A stretch of 38,206 bases of DNA. Source: Bradyrhizobium sp. 1 (GTDB lineage: Bacteria > Pseudomonadota > Alphaproteobacteria > Rhizobiales > Xanthobacteraceae). Position numbers and translations under genes: made by a program. Numbering within the stretch: the stretch's first letter is position 1; each line of letters opens with the position of its first letter. Below, one piece after another: positions 16,028 through 26,468 of the stretch. The notes below the pieces were generated by a model. That model worked only from the letters and a program-made list of their open reading frames with translations, was not told the origin of the DNA and searched no databases. The stretch is from positions 1-38,206 of the forward strand of contig NZ_JADPJH010000020.1 in the NCBI RefSeq assembly GCF_023073315.1, in the 5' to 3' direction.

Positions 16028-17035
16028 GTGGATGCTGCGTTGGGTCTTCCCGTCCTGATCGGATTGATCGCCGTCGCGCTGCTGTTCGACTTCTTGAACG
16101 GCCTGCACGATGCCGCCAATTCGATCGCGACCATCGTTTCGACCCGCGTGCTGCGGCCGCAATTCGCTGTGCTCTGGGCCGCGTTCTTCAATTTCGTCGC
16201 CTTCATGGTGTTCGGCTTGCACGTCGCCCAGACCATCGGCACCGGGATTATCGATCCCGCGATCGTCGATGCCCAGGTGATCTTCGCGGCCCTCGTCGGT
16301 GCCATCGTCTGGAACCTCGTGACCTGGGCGCTCGGGATTCCGTCTTCGTCGTCGCACGCGCTGATCGGCGGGCTCGTCGGCGGCGGCATGGCCAAGGCGG
16401 GGATTTCGGCGGCGGTGTGGAGCGGATTGACCAAGACGGTGCTCGCGATCGTGCTGTCGCCGCTGGTCGGCTTCCTGCTCGCGATGATGCTGGTCGCGGT
16501 CGTGTCCTGGCTCTCGGTGCGCTCGACGCCGTTCGCGGTCGATCGTGCCTTCCGCATCCTGCAATTCGCCTCCGCCTCGCTCTATTCGCTCGGCCATGGC
16601 GGCAATGACGCCCAGAAGACCATGGGCATCATCGCCGTGCTGCTCTATTCGCAGGGCCATCTCGGCGCCGAATTCTCGATACCGTTCTGGGTGGTGCTGT
16701 CGTGCCAGGCGGCGATGGCGATGGGCACGCTGATGGGCGGCTGGCGCATCGTCCGCACCATGGGCCTGCGCATCACAAAACTGACGCCCATGCAGGGGTT
16801 TTGCGCGGAGACCGGCGGTGCCGCGACCCTGTTCATGGCGACCTTCCTTGGCGTTCCCGTCTCGACCACTCACACCATCACCGGTGCGATCGTCGGCGTT
16901 GGCGCGGCCCGCCGTGTTTCGGCGGTGCGCTGGAACGTCGCCAGTTCGATCGTCTATGCCTGGGTGATCACCATTCCGGCCTCGGCCATCGTGGCGGCGC
17001 TGACCTGGTGGGCGGTCGAGATCTTCGTCAGGTAA
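16028..17035 (+). CDS. pit: Low-affinity inorganic phosphate transporter (PiT family)
   Basis: A 335-residue polytopic permease of the PiT family, importing phosphate (usually as a metal-phosphate complex) with protons. The two inverted PiT signatures are visible: [21 protein letters not shown] near residue 21 and [13 protein letters not shown] near residue 190. Translation starts at GTG 16028. Its last eight bases overlap the end of the convergent sugE gene. With the upstream DUF47 gene it forms the constitutive phosphate uptake system, expected to be lowered under starvation if the Pho box works as in S. meliloti. Confidence 0.93.
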   Translation: MDAALGLPVLIGLIAVALLFDFLNGLHDAANSIATIVSTRVLRPQFAVLWAAFFNFVAFMVFGLHVAQTIGTGIIDPAIVDAQVIFAALVGAIVWNLVTWALGIPSSSSHALIGGLVGGGMAKAGISAAVWSGLTKTVLAIVLSPLVGFLLAMMLVAVVSWLSVRSTPFAVDRAFRILQFASASLYSLGHGGNDAQKTMGIIAVLLYSQGHLGAEFSIPFWVVLSCQAAMAMGTLMGGWRIVRTMGLRITKLTPMQGFCAETGGAATLFMATFLGVPVSTTHTITGAIVGVGAARRVSAVRWNVASSIVYAWVITIPASAIVAALTWWAVEIFVR

Positions 17036-17342
17036 CGAATTTCAGCCCCGCGATGCCGGCGACAATCAGGGCGATGCTGGCGAGGCGGAACGCCGTGGCC
17101 GGCTCGCCGAACAGGATAATGCCCAGCGTCGCGGTCCCGACCGCGCCGATCCCGGTCCACACCGCATAGGCGGTTCCAATCGGCAGGGATTTGAGGGCGA
17201 GGCCGAGCAGGATGACGCTGCCGGCCATGGCCGCGAGGGTGAGAACCGACGGAATGAGCTTGGTAAAGCCCTCGGTGTATTTGAGGCCGATCGCCCAGGC
17301 GATCTCCAGCAGACCGGCGACGAACAGGATGCTCCAGGCCAT
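17028..17342 (-). CDS. sugE: SMR-family guanidinium exporter (SugE/Gdx)
   Basis: A 104-residue four-helix small multidrug resistance protein. The start [20 protein letters not shown] places the proton/substrate-coupling glutamate at residue 13 and the Gdx-type tryptophan at 16; KYTEGF follows, as in SugE rather than EmrE. SugE/Gdx proteins work as antiparallel dimers exporting guanidinium. GGAGGG at 17353-17348 (reverse strand) precedes the ATG by five bases. A guanidine-II riboswitch lies immediately upstream, which strongly supports the guanidinium role. Confidence 0.93.
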   Translation of the reverse strand: MAWSILFVAGLLEIAWAIGLKYTEGFTKLIPSVLTLAAMAGSVILLGLALKSLPIGTAYAVWTGIGAVGTATLGIILFGEPATAFRLASIALIVAGIAGLKFVT

Positions 17343-17361
17343 GACGACCCTCCATTCAAGG

Positions 17362-17407
17362 CAGGGTCGTCCCCGCGGCTGATGTGCAGGAAGGCCGTCC
17401 TCCCCCG
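17362..17407 (-). ncRNA. Guanidine-II (mini-ykkC) riboswitch controlling sugE
   Basis: Read on the reverse strand, two hairpins with ACGR tetraloops precede sugE. P1 (17407-17387) has loop ACGG closed by GG/CC pairs, with arms GGGGGAGG and CCTTCCTG. P2 (17375-17362) has arms CGGGG and CCCTG around loop ACGA. Paired ACGR loops are the defining feature of guanidine-II riboswitches, which dimerise by loop contacts when guanidinium binds. In addition GACGACCC (17371-17364) is perfectly complementary to GGGTCGTC (17350-17343), which overlaps the end of the Shine-Dalgarno and touches the ATG. This gives a clear OFF structure without ligand. Confidence 0.85.
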
Positions 17408-17507
17408 AGGTCAATATGACCAAGGCCGATATGGGGCTGGCCGAAGGGCCCCGCAATCACCAGATGAGGCTTGATCCGGCCCATTTTCCCTGCCAAACGC
17501 TGCCGCC

Positions 17508-19128
<1,621 letters not shown>

Positions 19129-19130
<2 letters not shown>

Positions 19131-19149
19131 CGGCTGCGCCCCAGCCGCT
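19129..19149 (+). terminator. Hairpin overlapping the prfC stop codon
   Basis: AGCGGCTG at 19129-19136 and CAGCCGCT at 19142-19149 form a perfect 8-bp stem with a five-base loop. The first two bases are part of the prfC TAG. There is no T-run after it, so termination strength is uncertain. Confidence 0.45.
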
Positions 19150-19214
19150 TGAACGCGAGCATGTGAACGTTCACAGGCTTGACGTTGTCGGGGGCAATGC
19201 CACGTTCCATCCAT

Positions 19215-19817
19215 ATGATCTTGCGAGTTCGCATCATGTGGCGCGGCATTCTCGTTCTCATCCTGCTGGCGATCTCGACCGTTGCCGCCGACGCGCAGCG
19301 CCGCCAGATCAATCCGATCCCGTTTTCGCACGAGCCGTGCAGCGTGCTCGACGGTCGCCCTTGCACCCCGTCCTATTGCAGCCCGCTGGAGCCCGGCCCC
19401 TGCATTCCCGAGATCGACTATCCCTACGGCCAGAATCTCCAGCTCACGGTCGAGAGCTTGCCGGCGGAAGCCGACCGCGCAAAATATCAAAAGCCGGATC
19501 ACGACCTCGACACGATCGGCGACCTCTTCGCCGAGCTGCGCACCTGCTGGTCGCCGCCGCCATCAGACAATGCGCGCGCGGGAATGCAGGTGGCGGTGCG
19601 GTTCAGCTTCAACAAGGCGGGCGGCCTGATTGGCCCGCCGCAGCTCACATATGCGACCGCTGGCGTCCCGGCTGACACACGAACGACGTACCTGAATGCG
19701 ATCAATTCGTCGTTGAACGCCTGCCTCCCGCTGAAATTCACCGGCGGCCTCGGCGGCGCGCTGGCCGGACGGCCGATCGCGATCCGCTATGTCGATAATC
19801 GAGACCTGGGCAAGTAG
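19215..19817 (+). CDS. Periplasmic protein with TolA/TonB-like C-terminal domain
   Basis: A 200-residue exported protein of no firmly recognised family. A Sec signal peptide is clear (arginines, then GILVLILLAISTVAADAQ, cleavage near residue 28). A cysteine-rich proline-rich stretch follows (four cysteines within about 22 residues starting HEPCSVLDGRPC). The C-terminal third, with VAVRFSFNKAGGLIGPPQL, a helix ending in NACLPLKF and a last strand IAIRYVDNRD, resembles the TonB/TolA C-terminal fold seen in alphaproteobacterial TolA proteins; this is inferred. ATG 19215 was preferred because it gives a compact basic n-region; 19197 and 19236 are alternatives. Confidence 0.7.
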   Translation: MILRVRIMWRGILVLILLAISTVAADAQRRQINPIPFSHEPCSVLDGRPCTPSYCSPLEPGPCIPEIDYPYGQNLQLTVESLPAEADRAKYQKPDHDLDTIGDLFAELRTCWSPPPSDNARAGMQVAVRFSFNKAGGLIGPPQLTYATAGVPADTRTTYLNAINSSLNACLPLKFTGGLGGALAGRPIAIRYVDNRDLGK

Positions 19818-19888
19818 CCGCATCAGTTGCGACCGGCGGCCGATCGATGATACCTCAGAGGCGGGGGCTGCTTGAGGGGGAGGATATC

Positions 19889-20473
19889 GTGGGTCTGTTG
19901 GTCATGATCCTGGGGCTGGTGCTGTTTTTTGCGCCCCATGTTTTTACGACGAAACGGGATGCACGCGCTCAGGCTATCGCGCGGCTGGGCGAGGGGACTT
20001 ATAAGATCTTCTATGCCGTGGTCTCGCTTGCGGGATTGGCGCTGATCATCTGGGGCTTTGCGCATTATCGCAGCTCCGGCTGGATCGACGTCTGGTATCC
20101 GCCGAAGGCGCTGAAGCACATCACGCTGGCGCTGATGCTGCCCGCGGTGATCCTGTTCGTCGCCTCCTACTTGCGCGGGCGCATCTATGCGACGCTGAAA
20201 CATCCGATGCTGGCCGGCATCAAGCTCTGGGCGGCGGCGCATCTCCTCGCCAATGGCGATCTCGGCTCCATCATCCTGTTCGGCTCGTTCCTGGGCTGGG
20301 CGGTGTATGACCGCATTTCGCTGAAGCATCGCAAGGATCCCGGTGGCCCGCCGATTCCGGTGGGCGGCGTCACCAACGATCTGATCGCGGTCGCGGTTGG
20401 CGTTGTCGCCTATCTGGCGCTGGCGTTTGCGTTCCATCCCGTCGTGATCGGTGTTCCCGTCGTGGGTGTCTAG
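19889..20473 (+). CDS. NnrU family membrane protein
   Basis: A 194-residue integral membrane protein with about five or six hydrophobic helices. The first reads LLVMILGLVLFFAPHVF; the family-typical RLGEGTYKIFYAVVSLAGL and HPMLAGIKLWAAAHLLANGD segments follow, with histidines placed as in NnrU and the related isoprenoid-processing membrane protein NnuD. NnrU was first linked to nitric oxide/nitrite metabolism in Rhodobacter, but most homologues have no denitrification context, and none is seen here. GTG 19889 is preferred because GGGGGAGG lies at 19876-19883; an ATG at 19847 has no such site. Confidence 0.88.
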   Translation: MGLLVMILGLVLFFAPHVFTTKRDARAQAIARLGEGTYKIFYAVVSLAGLALIIWGFAHYRSSGWIDVWYPPKALKHITLALMLPAVILFVASYLRGRIYATLKHPMLAGIKLWAAAHLLANGDLGSIILFGSFLGWAVYDRISLKHRKDPGGPPIPVGGVTNDLIAVAVGVVAYLALAFAFHPVVIGVPVVGV

Positions 20474-20543
20474 CCGATCGGCGCAAGACAGGGCCGCGGG
20501 CCCGTGCGCGAAGGTGACAAAGCAACAGGCTCAGGGCATTCCG

Positions 20544-22136
20544 ATGGACTGGACGCAATCTCAGATCCCGCCGATGCGACTCGAGGCGCGGTTTGGCGAT
20601 CGGGTTGTCCCGGCCTTCTGTGACCGCCCGGCGAGCTTGTGGGCGATGATTGCGGACGCCTGCGCCCGCAATGCTGATGGCGAGGCGCTGATCGCAGGCA
20701 ATGTTCGGCTGAGCTGGCGGCAGGCGGTGGAGCAGGCCGCGCGGCTTGCGGCGGGCTTTCGCAAGCTCGGATTGCAGCGCGGCGATCGTGTGGCGATCCT
20801 GCTCGGCAACCGCATCGAGTTTCCGTTGCTGTTGTTTGCGGCCGCGCATGAGGGGCTCGTGACGGTGCTGCTCAGCACGCGTCAGCAGAAGCCAGAGATC
20901 GCCTATGTGCTCGCCGATTGCGGCGCCAAGATCCTGATCCACGAGGCCGCACTCACCGAGCGGCTACCCGATGCGCTAGACGTGCCCGATGTGATCCACC
21001 GCATCGCCGTCGACAGCGATCCGGCTTTGTCGCGCTTCGCCATGCTCGTCGACAATGCGCCGTCCCACGCACCGGTTGAAGTCGGTGAGGAGGACACCGC
21101 GATGATCCTCTACACCTCGGGCACGACGGGCAAGCCGAAGGGCGCGATGCTCGCCCATTGCAACATCGTCCATTCCTCGATGGTGTTCGTGTCCTGCCTG
21201 CAACTGACGCAAGCGGACCGTTCGATCGCAGCCGTGCCGCTCGGCCATGTCACCGGCGTCGTTGCCAACATCACGACCATGATCCGCTGCGGCGGCGCGC
21301 TGATCATCATGCCGGAGTTCAAGGCCGCCGATTACCTCAAGCTCGCCGCGCGCGAACGCGTCACCTACACCGTGATGGTGCCGGCGATGTACAATCTGTG
21401 CCTGCTCCAGCCTGATTTCGAAAGCTACGACCTGTCGAGCTGGCGCATCGGCGGTTTTGGCGGCGCGCCGATGCCGGTCGCGACCATCGAGAAGCTCAAG
21501 GCGACGATTCCCGGTCTGAAGCTGGCAAACTGCTACGGCGCGACCGAGACGACGTCGCCGTCCACGATCATGCCGGGCGAGCTGACGGCGAGCCACATCG
21601 ACAGCGTCGGCTTGCCGTGTCCCGGCGCGCGCATCGTCGCGATGGGACCGGACGGACGCGAGCTACCTCACGGCGAGATCGGCGAGCTCTGGATCCAGAG
21701 CGCCTCCGTCATCCAAGGCTATTGGAACAACCCGAGGGCCACGGCCGAGAGTTTCACTGCCGGATTCTGGCATTCCGGCGATCTGGGCTCGGTCGATGCG
21801 GAGGGTTTTGTCCGCGTGTTCGACCGGCAGAAGGACATGATCAATCGCGGCGGCCTGAAGATCTATTCGGCCGAGGTGGAATCCGTGCTGGCCGGCCATC
21901 CCGCGGTGATCGAGAGCGCGATCATTGCCAAGGCCTGCCCGGTGCTGGGTGAGCGCGTCCACGCCGTGGTGGTGACGCGCGCGCCAGTGGCCGGCGAGGC
22001 GTTGCGGGCCTGGTGCGCCGAGCGGCTGTCCGACTACAAGGTCCCGGAGACCATGGTGATCACTGCCGAGCCGCTGCCGCGCAATGCCAATGGCAAGGTA
22101 CTGAAACGGCAGTTGCGGGAGCTCTTGGGAGCCTGA
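20544..22136 (+). CDS. AMP-dependent acyl-CoA synthetase/ligase
   Basis: A 530-residue adenylate-forming enzyme that activates a carboxylic acid with ATP and transfers it to CoA. Motifs in order: phosphate-binding loop YTSGTTGKPKG at 190-200, the GATET-type NCYGATETTSP, GDLGSVDAEGFVRVFDR, and DMINRGGLKIYSAEVE. The C-terminal catalytic lysine is in NANGKVLKR at 518. The acid cannot be read from sequence; overall similarity suggests a fatty or aromatic acid rather than acetate. A GTG at 20514 is an alternative start. It follows the NnrU gene by 70 bases and ends before a strong hairpin. Confidence 0.9.
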   Translation: MDWTQSQIPPMRLEARFGDRVVPAFCDRPASLWAMIADACARNADGEALIAGNVRLSWRQAVEQAARLAAGFRKLGLQRGDRVAILLGNRIEFPLLLFAAAHEGLVTVLLSTRQQKPEIAYVLADCGAKILIHEAALTERLPDALDVPDVIHRIAVDSDPALSRFAMLVDNAPSHAPVEVGEEDTAMILYTSGTTGKPKGAMLAHCNIVHSSMVFVSCLQLTQADRSIAAVPLGHVTGVVANITTMIRCGGALIIMPEFKAADYLKLAARERVTYTVMVPAMYNLCLLQPDFESYDLSSWRIGGFGGAPMPVATIEKLKATIPGLKLANCYGATETTSPSTIMPGELTASHIDSVGLPCPGARIVAMGPDGRELPHGEIGELWIQSASVIQGYWNNPRATAESFTAGFWHSGDLGSVDAEGFVRVFDRQKDMINRGGLKIYSAEVESVLAGHPAVIESAIIAKACPVLGERVHAVVVTRAPVAGEALRAWCAERLSDYKVPETMVITAEPLPRNANGKVLKRQLRELLGA

Positions 22137-22142
22137 GCTGGG

Positions 22143-22165
22143 CGGACGGGCCCCGGGCTCGTCCG
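22143..22165 (+). terminator. Stem-loop after the acyl-CoA ligase
   Basis: A 10-bp stem (one G-T pair) with a three-base loop: arms CGGACGGGCC at 22143-22152 and GGCTCGTCCG at 22156-22165, seven bases after the stop. No T-run follows. The rest of the gap to 22302 holds no other feature I can name. Confidence 0.5.
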
Positions 22166-22302
22166 GGTGGTTAACGCCTTGATCGGGCTCGCTTTGCCTT
22201 GCCACCGCCATATCGTTAGGGTACCCCGCCGCCACGTGGGGACGGGATTCCTGACGCGAACGCCTTGGCGCGCGCACCCGGACGGGCATGGGATTAGCAT
22301 AA

Positions 22303-22956
22303 GTGTCTGAATTATTTGACGAAGTCGACGAGGAAGTACGTCGCGAACAGTTCAAGAAGCTGTGGGATAGATATTCGATCTACTTTATCGCCCTGATGGT
22401 GCTGATCGTGGCCGCCGTCGGCGGCTGGCGCGGGTACCAATATCTGGAGGCCAAGAAGGCCGCCGAGGCCGGCGCCGCCTTCGAGAAGGCCGTGGAGCTG
22501 TCCGAGCAGGCAAAGCATACGGAGGCCGAGACGGCTTTCACCGAGCTCGCCGCCAAGGCTCCGTCGGGCTACCGCACCCTGGCGCGGCTGCGTGCTGCGG
22601 CCGAGGTTGCGGCCCGCGATCCCAAGGCGGCTGCCAAGATGTATGACGACATCGCCGCCGACCGCGGCGTTGGTGGCGAGTGGCAGGATCTGGCGAAGAT
22701 TCGGGCCGCCGGCCTCTTGGTCGACAGCGCCTCCTATACCGACATGCAGCAGCGGCTGGAGTCTTCCGCTACACCCAAATCGACCTTCCGCCACAGCGCC
22801 CGCGAGATGCTGGCGCTGTCGGCTTGGCGTAGCAACGACGCCACTGCGGCCCGCAAATGGCTCGACGCGATCGCCGAGGACGGCGAGACGCCATCCGCCC
22901 TGCGCTCGCGCGCCGAGGCGCTTCAGGCCCTGCTGCCGCCCGTCGCCAAAAGCTGA
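22303..22956 (+). CDS. YfgM-like TPR-21 membrane-anchored protein
   Basis: A 217-residue protein with a cytoplasmic N-terminal basic helix (MSELFDEVDEEVRREQFKKL), one membrane segment at about residues 25-44, and a periplasmic helical TPR-like domain rich in alanine. This is the layout of YfgM, the SecYEG-associated ancillary factor acting with periplasmic chaperones. GTG 22303 matches the conserved N terminus. The order YfgM, lipoprotein, Der reproduces the yfgM-bamB-der order of gammaproteobacteria, supporting the assignment. Confidence 0.87.
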   Translation: MSELFDEVDEEVRREQFKKLWDRYSIYFIALMVLIVAAVGGWRGYQYLEAKKAAEAGAAFEKAVELSEQAKHTEAETAFTELAAKAPSGYRTLARLRAAAEVAARDPKAAAKMYDDIAADRGVGGEWQDLAKIRAAGLLVDSASYTDMQQRLESSATPKSTFRHSAREMLALSAWRSNDATAARKWLDAIAEDGETPSALRSRAEALQALLPPVAKS

Positions 22957-23010
22957 CGGCCGAGTAAGCTGAGCTACAAGAAGCTAAGTGAGCTGAGACG
23001 AGATATCGAT

Positions 23011-23580
23011 ATGCGCCGCACGACCCGCTTGATCGCAGCCGCCGTCCTGATCGCCTTCACGGGCGTTCTGGGCGGCTGCTCCAGCTTCGATCCGAGCGAC
23101 ATGCTCGACTTCCTCGACACCAAGAAGAAGCTGCCGGGTGACCGCAAGCCGGTCTTCCCGGAGGGCGTGCCGGGCCTCGAGCAGGGCGTGCCGAGAGACA
23201 TGTACAAGGGCGCCCAGCAACAACAGCCGGATCCAAACGCGCCTGCCGTTGCCTCTCTGCCCGCGGAGCCGCAGCCGCCAGAGCCTGCAAAGCCGGCGAA
23301 GGGCGCCAAGGCCAGGAAGTCTGGACAGCAGACCAGGCAGCCGGCTGCAACCGCCGCCGCGCCGCCTGAGGCGCCTGCCGGTGAAGTCGATGGCGAGGCC
23401 CAGCCCGAGGCGGCACCGGCCGCGGCCGCTCCGCCGCCCAGGCAGAAGATCGTCCGCAAGCGCACCACCGCGCCGCCGCCGGATCAGACCGTCCAGCAGG
23501 CGCAACCGACCCAGACCACGCAGCAGCAGTCGCAAGGGGCCTTCCCGGCGCCGATGCCCAGCGGCAGCTTCTCACGCTAG
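23011..23580 (+). CDS. Proline/alanine-rich lipoprotein in the bamB position
   Basis: A 189-residue predicted lipoprotein. The signal peptide ends in the lipobox LGGC with the lipidated cysteine at residue 23, then SSFDPSDMLDFLDTKKKLPGDRKPVFPEGVPG. From about residue 65 the sequence is low-complexity, rich in proline, alanine, glutamine and lysine, ending QGAFPAPMPSGSFSR. No beta-propeller blades are present, so it is not a BamB homologue although it lies exactly between a YfgM-like gene and der. The VFPEGVPGLEQGVPRDMYKG segment may be the conserved functional part. Function unknown; probably outer-membrane or wall-associated. Confidence 0.85.
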   Translation: MRRTTRLIAAAVLIAFTGVLGGCSSFDPSDMLDFLDTKKKLPGDRKPVFPEGVPGLEQGVPRDMYKGAQQQQPDPNAPAVASLPAEPQPPEPAKPAKGAKARKSGQQTRQPAATAAAPPEAPAGEVDGEAQPEAAPAAAAPPPRQKIVRKRTTAPPPDQTVQQAQPTQTTQQQSQGAFPAPMPSGSFSR

Positions 23581-23634
23581 AGCACGATCCGGAAAAACGC
23601 GAAGCGGTTTTCCGAAAAGATCATGCTCAAACAA
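23581..23634. repeat. Rhizobiales GATCCGGAAAA/TTTTCCG palindromic repeat
   Basis: An imperfect inverted repeat starting directly after the lipoprotein stop: left arm GAGCACGATCCGGAAAA, spacer, right arm TTTTCCGAAAAGATCATGCTC. I recognise this from memory as a very common intergenic repeat in Bradyrhizobium, Rhodopseudomonas and relatives. No coding potential. Confidence 0.8.
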
Positions 23635-23641
23635 CAAGCTG

Positions 23642-23690
23642 AAGCGCGATGAGGATTCATCCGAAGCTCATCGCGCTTTAATATTTTCAT
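23642..23690 (+). terminator. Strong hairpin with AT-rich tail before der
   Basis: AAGCGCGATGAG at 23642-23653 and CTCATCGCGCTT at 23667-23678 form a perfect 12-bp stem with a 13-base loop, followed by TTAATATTTTCATTTC. The T-rich tail makes this the best intrinsic-terminator candidate in the window. It may also be part of the adjacent dispersed repeat. Confidence 0.65.
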
Positions 23691-23730
23691 TTCATTGACA
23701 GGCGCAGCTCCGGCGGCGCACGAATGACCG

Positions 23731-25113
23731 ATGCCCTTTACGATTGCAATTATTGGCCGACCCAATGTCGGAAAGTCGACGCTGTTCAACCGCCTGGTTG
23801 GGCAGAAGCTCGCGCTCGTCGATGACCTGCCCGGCGTCACCCGCGACCGCCGCGAGGGCGAGGCCAGGCTCGGCGATCTCGAGTTCACCATCATCGATAC
23901 CGCGGGCCTCGACGAGGGCGCCAAGGGCTCGCTGACTGCGCGCATGCAGGAGCAGACGGAGGCCGCGATCGCGCAAGCCGACGCGCTGTTCTTCGTAGTC
24001 GACGCGCGCGCGGGCCTCACGCCGAACGACCGCGCCTTCGCCGATTTCGCCCGCAAGGCCAACAAGCCGGTGCTGCTGGTCGCCAACAAGAGCGAGGGCA
24101 AGCACGGCGATGCCGGCGCGATGGAGGCCTTTGCGCTGGGGCTCGGCGATCCCATCCAGATATCCGCCGAGCATGGCGAGGGCCTGGGCGAGCTCTACGA
24201 CGCTCTGCGCCCGCTGATGCCGGAGCCGGTGGAGGACGACGAGCTCGATGATGACGAGCCGCTGACCGAGGAAGAGGCCGCCACGCGCCCGATCCGGGTT
24301 GCCATCGTCGGCCGGCCCAACGCCGGCAAATCGACGATGATCAACCACCTGCTCGGCGAGGAGCGCCTGCTAACGAGCCCGGAGGCCGGCACCACGCGCG
24401 ATTCCATCGCGGTCGAGATCAACTGGAAGGGCCGCGAATTTCGGGTGTTCGATACGGCGGGTCTGCGCCGCCGCTCGCGCATCGAGGAGAAGCTGGAAAA
24501 GCTCTCGGTCGCTGACGCGCTGCGGGCCGTGCGCTTTGCCGAAGTCGTCGTGATGATGATGGATTCGCAGAACCGCTTCGAGGAGCAGGATTTGCGCATC
24601 GCCGATCTGATCGAGCGCGAGGGCCGCGCCATCGTGCTCGCGGTCAACAAATGGGACCTGATGGAGAGCAAGGGCGGCGGCGCAATCTCCAACCTGCGCC
24701 GGGATGCCGACCACTTGCTGCCGCAGGTCAGGGGCGTGCCGATCGTCGCCGTCTCCGGCCTGATGGGCGAGGGCATCGACCGGCTGATGCAGGCGATCCA
24801 GGAGGCTTACGCGCTGTGGAACAGGCGTGTGTCGACCGCGGCATTGAATCGCTGGTTCGAGGAGGCGGTGCAGGCCAATCCGCCGCCGGCCGTGTCCGGC
24901 CGCAGGCTGAAGCTGAATTACATCACGCAGACCAAGGCGCGTCCGCCGAGCTTCGTGCTGTTCTGCTCGCGCGCGGACGCGGTGCCGCAGTCGTATTTGC
25001 GCTATCTCACCAATTCGATGCGCGAAGCTTTTGAGCTGCCCGGGACGCCGGTGCGGATCACCTTGCGTGAGAAGGCCAACCCCTTCGCTCATAAGCGCAA
25101 GCGGCCGTCGTGA
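23731..25113 (+). CDS. der: Ribosome biogenesis GTPase Der (EngA)
   Basis: A 460-residue protein with two tandem GTPase domains and a C-terminal KH-like domain, required for 50S subunit assembly. First G1 is GRPNVGKST at 9-17; the second is GRPNAGKS at 194-201. DTAGL follows both, and NKWDL is the G4 of the second domain. The linker is acidic ([18 protein letters not shown]). The C terminus ends in a basic tail (HKRKRPS). Its stop overlaps the start of the MFS gene in a GTGA. Confidence 0.96.
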   Translation: MPFTIAIIGRPNVGKSTLFNRLVGQKLALVDDLPGVTRDRREGEARLGDLEFTIIDTAGLDEGAKGSLTARMQEQTEAAIAQADALFFVVDARAGLTPNDRAFADFARKANKPVLLVANKSEGKHGDAGAMEAFALGLGDPIQISAEHGEGLGELYDALRPLMPEPVEDDELDDDEPLTEEEAATRPIRVAIVGRPNAGKSTMINHLLGEERLLTSPEAGTTRDSIAVEINWKGREFRVFDTAGLRRRSRIEEKLEKLSVADALRAVRFAEVVVMMMDSQNRFEEQDLRIADLIEREGRAIVLAVNKWDLMESKGGGAISNLRRDADHLLPQVRGVPIVAVSGLMGEGIDRLMQAIQEAYALWNRRVSTAALNRWFEEAVQANPPPAVSGRRLKLNYITQTKARPPSFVLFCSRADAVPQSYLRYLTNSMREAFELPGTPVRITLREKANPFAHKRKRPS

Positions 25114-26366
25114 GCGGAGAGGCCGGCGAGGCGATGGCGCAAAGCGCTGCGCCGGTCCGGCGCGGTGCGGTTGCTTTCATCTTCGTCACCATCCTGCTCG
25201 ACATGCTCGCGCTCGGCGTGATCATGCCGATCCTGCCAAAGCTCATCGAGAGTTTCACCGGCAACGACACGGCGCATGCGGCCCGCATCTTCGGCCTGTT
25301 CGGCACCGCCTGGGCGCTGATGCAGTTCGTGTTCTCGCCGGTGCTCGGCGCGCTGTCGGATCGTTTCGGGCGGCGGCCGGTGGTGCTGCTGTCGAATTTC
25401 GGGCTCGCGGCCGACTACGTGCTGATGGCGCTGGCGCCGTCGCTTGTCTGGCTGTTCGTCGGCCGCGTGATCTCCGGCATCACCTCGGCCAGCATCTCCA
25501 CTGCCTTCGCCTATATTGCCGATATCGCGCCGCCGGAGCGACGCGCCGCGGTCTTCGGCAAGATCGGTGCTGCGTTCGGCGCCGGCTTCATCCTGGGCCC
25601 GGCGCTCGGCGGCCTGCTCGGCGATATCGATCCGCGCCTGCCGTTCTGGGCGTCGGCGGCTCTCAGCTTTGCCAATGCGCTCTATGGGCTCTTTGTCCTG
25701 CCGGAATCACTGGCGCCTGAGAAACGCGCGGCGTTCCGCTGGGCGAGCGCTAATCCGGTTGGGGCGTTGCGTCTGCTGCGCACCAACGCAGCGCTGGCGG
25801 GGTTGTCCATCGTCAATTTCATCGCGCAGGTCGCCCATGTCGTGCTGCCCTCGACCTTCGTGCTCTATGCGACCTATCGCTATGGTTGGGATTCCAAGAC
25901 GGTCGGGCTGACGCTCGCGATGGTCGGCATTTGCGCGATGGTGGTACAGGGGCTTGCCATCGGCCCGATCGTGCGCGTGCTCGGCGAGCGGAACGCGCTG
26001 GTACTGGGCCTGTGCTGTGGCGCAATCGGTTTCGTGATCTTCGGCGCTGCGCCGACCGGGCCGCTGTTCTGGATCGGCATTCCCGTGATGTCGCTGTGGG
26101 GCATCTCGGGCGCTGCCATGCAGTCGCTGATGACGCGGCTGGTTGCGCCCGATCAGCAGGGCCAGTTGCAGGGCGCCACCGCGAGCGTACAGAGCGTATC
26201 GCAGCTCGTCGGCCCGTTCCTGTTCACGCTGACGTTTTCGTACTTCATCGGCACCAGCGCACCGTTGCATCTGCCCGGCGCGCCGTTCCTGCTCGCGGCG
26301 GGGCTGATGGTGGTGTGCGTGATGATCGCGATGCGGACGGTGGCGACCACGAAGACGGTCTCGTAG
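25110..26366 (+). CDS. MFS transporter, TetA-like (TCR) family
   Basis: A 418-residue major facilitator with twelve predicted helices. The first is [23 protein letters not shown], the DHA1 pattern shared with TetA, and the loop 2-3 motif is DRFGRRP at 84-90. It is a drug/metabolite:proton antiporter by family; tetracycline as substrate is not implied. GTG 25110 overlaps the der stop (GTGA); ATG 25134 is an alternative. The stop codon TAG lies inside a dispersed GTAGGGTGGGC repeat, so the present C terminus was probably set by that repeat. Confidence 0.88.
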   Translation: MSGEAGEAMAQSAAPVRRGAVAFIFVTILLDMLALGVIMPILPKLIESFTGNDTAHAARIFGLFGTAWALMQFVFSPVLGALSDRFGRRPVVLLSNFGLAADYVLMALAPSLVWLFVGRVISGITSASISTAFAYIADIAPPERRAAVFGKIGAAFGAGFILGPALGGLLGDIDPRLPFWASAALSFANALYGLFVLPESLAPEKRAAFRWASANPVGALRLLRTNAALAGLSIVNFIAQVAHVVLPSTFVLYATYRYGWDSKTVGLTLAMVGICAMVVQGLAIGPIVRVLGERNALVLGLCCGAIGFVIFGAAPTGPLFWIGIPVMSLWGISGAAMQSLMTRLVAPDQQGQLQGATASVQSVSQLVGPFLFTLTFSYFIGTSAPLHLPGAPFLLAAGLMVVCVMIAMRTVATTKTVS

Positions 26367-26453
26367 GGTGGGCAAAGCGAAGCGTGCCCACCGCTTCTTG
26401 ATGTTGCGGAGAAATGGTGGGCACGGCGCTTGCGCGCCTTTGCCCACCCTACG
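26362..26453. repeat. GTAGGGTGGGC dispersed inverted repeat
   Basis: Perfect 16-bp terminal inverted repeats, CGTAGGGTGGGCAAAG at 26362-26377 and CTTTGCCCACCCTACG at 26438-26453, with an inner pair CGTGCCCACC and GGTGGGCACG. I recognise it as a common Bradyrhizobium intergenic element. The left end contains the MFS stop codon. It can fold into one long stem and may serve as a terminator for both convergent genes. Confidence 0.85.
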
Positions 26454-26468
26454 GCAGCGTGGACTGGC

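Noticed and set aside
25110..26366. Tetracycline resistance determinant
   Set aside because: Only general TetA-like MFS features are seen, in a housekeeping context beside der. Substrate cannot be inferred.
26362..26453. Insertion sequence or CRISPR-like array
   Set aside because: There is a single inverted-repeat unit, no transposase, no regular spacers and no direct target duplications visible.
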